Shown piece after piece: positions 32,136-36,690 of a stretch of DNA of 36,690 nt. The stretch is from Bacteroides acidifaciens (GTDB lineage: Bacteria; Bacteroidota; Bacteroidia; Bacteroidales; Bacteroidaceae): NCBI RefSeq assembly GCF_024623065.1, contig NZ_JANJZR010000043.1, positions 1-36,690 on the forward strand, given 5' to 3'. The notes under the pieces are model-generated. The model was not told where the DNA came from. It saw nothing but the letters and a program-made list of their open reading frames with translations, and ran no database searches. The translations under genes were made by a program, and so were the position numbers. Positions within the stretch are counted from its first letter, which is position 1. Each line of letters begins with the position of its first letter.

Positions 32136-33164
32136 ATGAAAAAGATAATATATACCTTAATGGCTGTATTCTGCATCGGAATGACAGCCTGCGACCAAGG
32201 AGAACCTTTAGTCATCCCCCAACTTGATATTGTAGAATCTACCGTTGATTTTGAAGCTATAGGAGGAAAAGGATTCATTACCCTAGCTTCCTTAGGAGAA
32301 GAAGTTAACGCTTCTTCCAGCACGGAATGGTGTAGCATTCAAAACGTAACAGGAAACAAAATCACATTCAACGTGACCGAAAATACAGAAATCACCACCC
32401 GTACGGCAATTATCCGAGTGACAGCCGGAGCCATAGCCAAGCAAGTAGCTATCACGCAAATAGGTCTGGTGGCACAATATGAACGTAAAGACTTCTACAG
32501 CTACCCCGACAATGTAGCTTTCACGGAATCAATCAAGTTCATAAGTACTTTGCCAATTGCTGTGACCATTGATAATGACTGGTTGTCTTACACGGAAACG
32601 GAAGAAGGCTTCCGGTTTGAGGCAGAAGAAAATACAAGTGGCAAAGCACGTATGGGAAAAGCCATTGTCAAAAGCGGCAACATCTCCACTGAATATCGTT
32701 TCTTGCAATATGGTATCGAAGGACTGTGCAAAGAATGGGATGCAACCTATTCTGATGGAGAGGCAATGGCAACCGATAAGTTCACCATTACCCAGACCGG
32801 AGAAAATGAGTTGAATATCAGCATAGCAGAACTAGGTTACCAACAAATCTCTGCCGTTTATGAGAATGGCGCCATAAAAATTCCTTGCGGACAAATTATA
32901 GCAGCAAAGAGAATGCAAAACGGCAGCATATATTACATTGTATTAGGAACATTAAATCGTGAAGAGACTCAAGCAGGGCTTGATGAAAATATCACTTGCC
33001 AACTTGTCCCCTATTTGAATAATAACACCAAGCAATGGGGACTTACTTTTGTTGACGATGGAAGTTGGCAGTATGACCAGATAGGTATTGTCAATTGGGC
33101 GCTAACATCCACAGGAAGTCTTGCCGGATATTGGGACAAAATACTGAATCTTTGTCTTAACTAA
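32136..33164 (+). CDS. two-BACON-domain lipoprotein
   Basis: This 342-residue protein has a lipoprotein signal ending GMTAC with Cys19. A first BACON-type immunoglobulin-like domain spans about 30-112 (STVDFEAIGGKGFITL, then SSTEWCSIQNV, TRTAIIRVTAGAIAKQVAITQIG). A second, less regular one follows (about 113-198, IDNDWLSYTETEEGFRFEAEEN, ending YRFLQYG). The C-terminal 140 residues are beta-rich and of no family I recognise. BACON domains occur in surface proteins of Bacteroidota and are thought to act as spacers or in mucin binding. It is the last gene of the operon, 6 bases after the DUF4302 gene. Confidence 0.85.
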   Translation: MKKIIYTLMAVFCIGMTACDQGEPLVIPQLDIVESTVDFEAIGGKGFITLASLGEEVNASSSTEWCSIQNVTGNKITFNVTENTEITTRTAIIRVTAGAIAKQVAITQIGLVAQYERKDFYSYPDNVAFTESIKFISTLPIAVTIDNDWLSYTETEEGFRFEAEENTSGKARMGKAIVKSGNISTEYRFLQYGIEGLCKEWDATYSDGEAMATDKFTITQTGENELNISIAELGYQQISAVYENGAIKIPCGQIIAAKRMQNGSIYYIVLGTLNREETQAGLDENITCQLVPYLNNNTKQWGLTFVDDGSWQYDQIGIVNWALTSTGSLAGYWDKILNLCLN

Positions 33165-33193
33165 TATTGGATCGACAAAGATTAGAACATTAC

Positions 33194-33236
33194 AAACAGC
33201 CTGTCATCGGTCTCAAATCCAATGACAGGCTGTTTT
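33194..33236. terminator. bidirectional terminator between the SusC operon and the kdu cluster
   Basis: Fourteen-base arms AAACAGCCTGTCAT (33194-33207) and ATGACAGGCTGTTT (33222-33235) enclose 14 bases, with TTTT on the plus side and a matching AAA at the 5' edge. It lies between two convergent genes. Confidence 0.75.
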
Positions 33237-33284
33237 CATCACAACTCTAAAAAGAAAAGTTGATGATGTAATCTGTATGAGCAA

Positions 33285-34526
33285 TTAGTAGACAACCACC
33301 AGCGGCGCACGCAACCTCTGCGCATATTCAGCCATATATTTATTCCAGGCATCCGGTGTCTTGATAGCCGCCTTATCCCAGGCAGAACCCCAGTAATAAG
33401 TATATTCAGAACCCGGTTCATATTCGCTGATAGCCAAAACGTGACCGTCGGCTCCGCCACGTTCTTTCTTTTCCATTTCCGAAAAAAGAACCACTTTCGC
33501 TTCTTTCACCTGTGCAGGAAATGCAGCACCGACAAATATCTTACCGTTTGCACCGCTACGATCTGTTGTAGGATCTACGTAAGTGATATACCCGTTGGCA
33601 GCATCTGCCACAGTCGCACCGTCCGGTTCACGCAATACAAGTCCGGTAGTCACCGGCATTGCTTCTTTCAGATTGGTATATGAAACAATCGTTTTGTTGA
33701 GATAAGAACCTGCATCCAGAGAGATCACACGTGTTTCCACTACATTAGAGTCTCTACGGACTACCAGCGGATTAAATTCCAGCTTCACCGTGAAACGCAA
33801 CGGACCATTATCAAGAATTTCCTGCGCACGATAGCAGTAAGGATAGATAATAGTGTCACCCGCCATCAGAGCAGCAACACCGGCACCCAACGTAGGTCCT
33901 ACGGCATAGCAATCCATGCCATATCCATGATCAATATGGTAAGAGATAGCTTTTTGCAGTTCGGAGGCAGCTTCAGGATCTGTCTTTTTCAGTTCAGCTA
34001 TCTTGGCACGCTTTTCAGGATTCAGTTCTTCCGCATAGAGAGATTCCAAAATCGGTTCTGTTGTGTTGTACTTCGTGAAAAGGTCGTAGCCGAAACCACG
34101 CTCTCCGCGTGCTTGCAAGGCAGGACCATACGCACGAAATCCGCCAAGATCATTCTCCCAGGCAACGTCGTCCAAACGTTCGGGATAATATTTACCGCAA
34201 GCAACGACATCGAAAGGAGCCGGTGTGCCCGGTTGAATAGTGTAAACAGCCGTTCCGTTCGCCTCTACCGTAGCGGGGAAAACAACCTTTTCGTCATACG
34301 TCACCTGATAAGGCACTTGCTGACCGTCAACATCAAGCACTACAATCTGCGCTGTATCTGCCAGCTTCAGTTTGGCAACAACGTCGCTCATCGGCACTTC
34401 AACCATCTCTCCCACCCGTTCAAGAGCCAACGGATTGGTCACTGTGATTGTCATTGACTGTCTACTGTCGACACAGGAAGCAAACCCTATCAAGACTACA
34501 GCAAACAGAATGAATATCTTTTTCAT
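33285..34526 (-). CDS. DUF4861 lipoprotein
   Basis: The product is 413 residues. The start at 34526 is chosen because the signal peptide (MKKIFILFAVVLIGFASC, Cys18) begins there; an upstream ATG at 34601 lies inside a terminator hairpin. The body resembles the DUF4861 family, with WENDLGGFRAYGPAL, YDLFTKYNTTEP, the DHGYGMDCYAVGPTLGAG segment and a C-terminal EPGSEYTYYWGSAWDKA. The family is often encoded with uronate genes and is structurally like a beta-sandwich fold, possibly a carbohydrate-active protein, but no reaction is established. It lies downstream of kduI and kduD on the same strand. Confidence 0.75.
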   Translation of the reverse strand: MKKIFILFAVVLIGFASCVDSRQSMTITVTNPLALERVGEMVEVPMSDVVAKLKLADTAQIVVLDVDGQQVPYQVTYDEKVVFPATVEANGTAVYTIQPGTPAPFDVVACGKYYPERLDDVAWENDLGGFRAYGPALQARGERGFGYDLFTKYNTTEPILESLYAEELNPEKRAKIAELKKTDPEAASELQKAISYHIDHGYGMDCYAVGPTLGAGVAALMAGDTIIYPYCYRAQEILDNGPLRFTVKLEFNPLVVRRDSNVVETRVISLDAGSYLNKTIVSYTNLKEAMPVTTGLVLREPDGATVADAANGYITYVDPTTDRSGANGKIFVGAAFPAQVKEAKVVLFSEMEKKERGGADGHVLAISEYEPGSEYTYYWGSAWDKAAIKTPDAWNKYMAEYAQRLRAPLVVVY

Positions 34527-34551
34527 AATTAGTCTACATTGAATGAATAAT

Positions 34552-34605
34552 AAAAAATAAGGTGACAGATGAAAAGAGGATGCTCTTTGCCATTCTATCA
34601 CCTTA
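34552..34605 (-). terminator. terminator after kduD (minus strand)
   Basis: TAAGGTGA (34558-34565) pairs with TCACCTTA (34598-34605), with an inner AAAGAG/CTCTTT stem. On the minus strand six T follow (34557-34552). It sits between kduD and the DUF4861 gene and may attenuate the latter. Confidence 0.65.
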
Positions 34606-34628
34606 TCGGATTAACTTACTATCTTGTA

Positions 34629-35432
34629 TTATTTCGGCTGTTTTCCGATATAAGCAAGGATACCACCGTCTACATAAAGAACGTGGCCGTTGACAGCGTT
34701 AGAAGCTTCAGAAGCAAGGAACACAGCAGGACCTGTCAGTTCTTCAGGATCCAACCAACGACCGGCAGGAGTCTTGGCGCAGATGAATGAATCGAATGGG
34801 TGACGGCTTCCGTCTGCTTGCGGCTCACGAAGAGGAGCAGTCTGCGGAGTAGCGATGTAACCCGGGCCGATACCGTTACACTGAATGTTGTATTCACCAT
34901 ATTCAGAGCAGATATTGCGAGTCAGCATCTTCAGACCACCCTTAGCGGCAGCGTAAGCAGATACAGTTTCACGACCCAGTTCGGACATCATAGAGCAGAT
35001 GTTGATGATCTTACCAGCACGTTTTTCCATCATAGCCGGAAGAACAGCCTTGGCAACGATGAACGGAGCGTTCAGGTCGATGTCGATTACACGACGGAAA
35101 TCAGCAGCATCCATCTCGTGCATAGGAACACGACGGATAATACCTGCGTTATTTACAAGGATATCGATTGTACCTACTTCTTTGGCAATAGTAGCCACCA
35201 TAGCCTGAACAGCCGGTTCGTCTGTCACATCGCACACATAACCGTGAGCTTTGATACCTTTTGCAGCGTATGCAGCCATTCCTTTGTCTACCAACTCTTG
35301 ATTGATGTCGTTAAAACAAACAGTAGCGCCTTGTTCTGCGAACGCAGAAGCAATAGCAAATCCGATACCATAAGAAGCACCTGTGACGAGAGCTACTTTA
35401 CCTTCCAAAGAAAAATTCAAAAACTGATTCAT
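34629..35432 (-). CDS. kduD: 2-dehydro-3-deoxy-D-gluconate 5-dehydrogenase (SDR)
   Basis: This 267-residue cytosolic short-chain dehydrogenase reduces 2,5-diketo-3-deoxygluconate to 2-keto-3-deoxygluconate in uronate breakdown. The Rossmann motif is TGASYGIG (17-24), with NNAG (94-97) and the catalytic Ser147, Tyr160 and Lys164 in SAYAAAK. The C-terminal part carries CNGIGPGYIATPQTAPLR and the end VDGGILAY. It lies directly after kduI, 40 bases apart, which makes KduD more likely than a general gluconate 5-dehydrogenase. Confidence 0.92.
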   Translation of the reverse strand: MNQFLNFSLEGKVALVTGASYGIGFAIASAFAEQGATVCFNDINQELVDKGMAAYAAKGIKAHGYVCDVTDEPAVQAMVATIAKEVGTIDILVNNAGIIRRVPMHEMDAADFRRVIDIDLNAPFIVAKAVLPAMMEKRAGKIINICSMMSELGRETVSAYAAAKGGLKMLTRNICSEYGEYNIQCNGIGPGYIATPQTAPLREPQADGSRHPFDSFICAKTPAGRWLDPEELTGPAVFLASEASNAVNGHVLYVDGGILAYIGKQPK

Positions 35433-35472
35433 AATTCTTTTTGTTATTAAATTAGGAAAACTATTGTAGTTG

Positions 35473-36315
35473 TTATTTCAAATCTGTTATTAATGAGAAG
35501 TCCTGGTCACCGTAGTCGAGGTTCTCACCGCCCATACCCCAGATAAAGGTATAGTTGTGGGTAGCGGCAGCCGAGTGGATAGACCATTCGGGCGAAAGAA
35601 CCGCCTGGTCGCCCTTCATCCATACGTGGCGCGTTTCGCCTACTTCGCCCATGAAATGGCAGATAGCATGGTCTTCGGGGATTTCGAAGTAGAAATAAGC
35701 TTCCATACGACGGCTGTGTACGTGAGCCGGCATGGTGTTCCATACACTTCCCGGAGCCAGTTCCGTCATACCCATCTGGAGCTGGCAGGTGGGCAACACC
35801 TGATTTACCAGCATCTTATTGATATTACGGTGGTTGGAACCTTCCAAAGAACCCATTTCAGCTACTACGGCATCGGCTTTCGTCACCTTGCGGTCGGGAT
35901 AGTTGCGATGGGCAGTCAGTGAGTTGAAGTAGAATTTGGCGGGATGGGCAGCGTCTTTGCTTTCGAAAGTTACTACGCGGTCGCCCGAACCCAGATAAAG
36001 GGCTTCCTTATAATCAAGTTCAAATTCAGCGTCGCCTGCCTTTACGATACCGGGGCCGCCGACATTGTAGATACCCATTTCGCGACGGGTGAGGAAGAAC
36101 GGAGTTTTCAGCGGGTCAATCGCTTCAAGCGTCAGCACCTCTCCTACCGGCAGCGCACCGCCTACCACCATACGGTCGTACATGGAATATACCATATTTA
36201 CTTCATTGGGGACAAATATCTTTTCGATTAAGAAATCTCTGCGGATTCTTGTAGTATCATAACTTTTTGCATCCTCAGGATGCGCAGCATAGCGAATTTC
36301 ATAGTTCGTTTTCAT
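35473..36315 (-). CDS. kduI: 5-keto-4-deoxyuronate isomerase
   Basis: This 280-residue cupin-type enzyme converts 5-keto-4-deoxyuronate (4-deoxy-L-threo-5-hexosulose uronate) to 2,5-diketo-3-deoxygluconate. The zinc site is visible in MPAHVHSRRMEAYFYF with His198, His200 and Glu205, and the fourth ligand is His247 in PEWSIHSAA. The N-terminal cupin carries TPFFLTRREMGIYNVGG. The length is standard (E. coli KduI is of similar size). It leads the minus-strand cluster and has a promoter box at 36381. The upstream unsaturated glucuronyl or galacturonyl hydrolase and polysaccharide lyases are not in the window. Confidence 0.94.
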   Translation of the reverse strand: MKTNYEIRYAAHPEDAKSYDTTRIRRDFLIEKIFVPNEVNMVYSMYDRMVVGGALPVGEVLTLEAIDPLKTPFFLTRREMGIYNVGGPGIVKAGDAEFELDYKEALYLGSGDRVVTFESKDAAHPAKFYFNSLTAHRNYPDRKVTKADAVVAEMGSLEGSNHRNINKMLVNQVLPTCQLQMGMTELAPGSVWNTMPAHVHSRRMEAYFYFEIPEDHAICHFMGEVGETRHVWMKGDQAVLSPEWSIHSAAATHNYTFIWGMGGENLDYGDQDFSLITDLK

Positions 36316-36380
36316 ACCTTATTTATTTATAGTTATCGAATAAGTTCTCTTTCTACATGCACACCGTTTGCGTACACGAT

Positions 36381-36389
36381 GCAAAAATA
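36381..36389 (-). promoter_or_regulatory. promoter -7 box for kduI/kduD
   Basis: On the minus strand TATTTTTGC matches TAnnTTTG, with transcription starting near 36374 and a leader of about 60 bases before the ATG at 36315. Confidence 0.55.
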
Positions 36390-36690
36390 GCAAAAGAAAA
36401 CGGGTTTACCTTGCAATTTTGTTCCAATTATCCACCAAAAATGTCCAGAATCTGTGCAATGTACACTTTTTTAACGAACTATAATACGATTTGGGAGTGA
36501 TTTCTACCTAATACAGTTAGAAGCTTCCATAATAAAACACAAGCTATTCTAACGCCCCACACGATATGTATTGAAATAGTCAATATAACGAATAAAATAA
36601 GATGAATGAATTCGGGTCACCCGTAAATTCTAGTGGGGTTATGCATAAATTTTAGTTAGTCTATACAAGAAAAACGGTATATCTATAACT
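36390..36690. other. AT-rich upstream region, no gene seen
   Basis: No coding frame is convincing. CGGGTCACCCG (36613-36623) is an 11-base palindrome with one central base and might be an operator for a gene beyond the window. The sequence near 36420 upstream of kduI may hold regulator sites, but none is recognised. Confidence 0.45.

Overview
The window is chromosomal DNA from a Bacteroides species (Bacteroidota, gut-type; probably in the B. thetaiotaomicron/ovatus neighbourhood, although the species cannot be fixed from sequence alone). The evidence is a SusC/SusD pair, BACON and DUF4302 lipoproteins, kduI/kduD with a DUF4861 protein, a LytTR regulator with a TPR histidine kinase, an ORF6N protein, and repeated use of the Bacteroidota promoter box TAnnTTTG. 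No tRNA, rRNA, CRISPR array, transposase or integrase was seen.

Layout. Bases 1-740: a terminator from the preceding gene, then a small secreted DUF3836-like protein on its own promoter. 740-3564 (minus): a two-component system, diverging from cysE. 3671-6035: cysE and a THUMP-type RNA methyltransferase with a long arginine-rich tail. 6036-8950: an ORF6N protein, preceded by and containing related palindromes, overlapping a dipeptidyl-peptidase IV gene. 9007-14443: a plus-strand housekeeping run of purD, a polytopic membrane protein, a YqaA/VTT membrane protein, an MnmD-like tRNA methyltransferase, and the binding protein and ATPase of a zinc-type ABC importer with no permease gene beside them. 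14444-15015: non-coding, filled by a degenerate array with a period near 22 bp. 15016-19223: a large DUF2723 membrane protein and a small NodB-type polysaccharide deacetylase.

19224-25018 is the accessory part. It holds a candidate structured non-coding RNA with its own promoter and terminator, a 77-residue helix-turn-helix-like protein, three small exported proteins, a decayed lipoprotein remnant, a perfect 48-bp palindrome, an AAA/DUF4143 ATPase, and two gene fragments meeting head to head. One fragment is a 259-bp, about 98 percent identical copy of the 3' end of the deacetylase gene, so a direct repeat brackets about 4.9 kb.

25019-33236 is a five-gene operon: SusC-like transporter, SusD-like lipoprotein, a zinc-metallopeptidase lipoprotein, a DUF4302 lipoprotein and a two-BACON lipoprotein. 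It carries no glycoside hydrolase, so uptake of peptide or glycoprotein is likelier than of a plain glycan. 33285-36690 (minus): kduI, kduD and a DUF4861 lipoprotein, the steps that turn unsaturated uronate from pectin or glycosaminoglycan breakdown into 2-keto-3-deoxygluconate.
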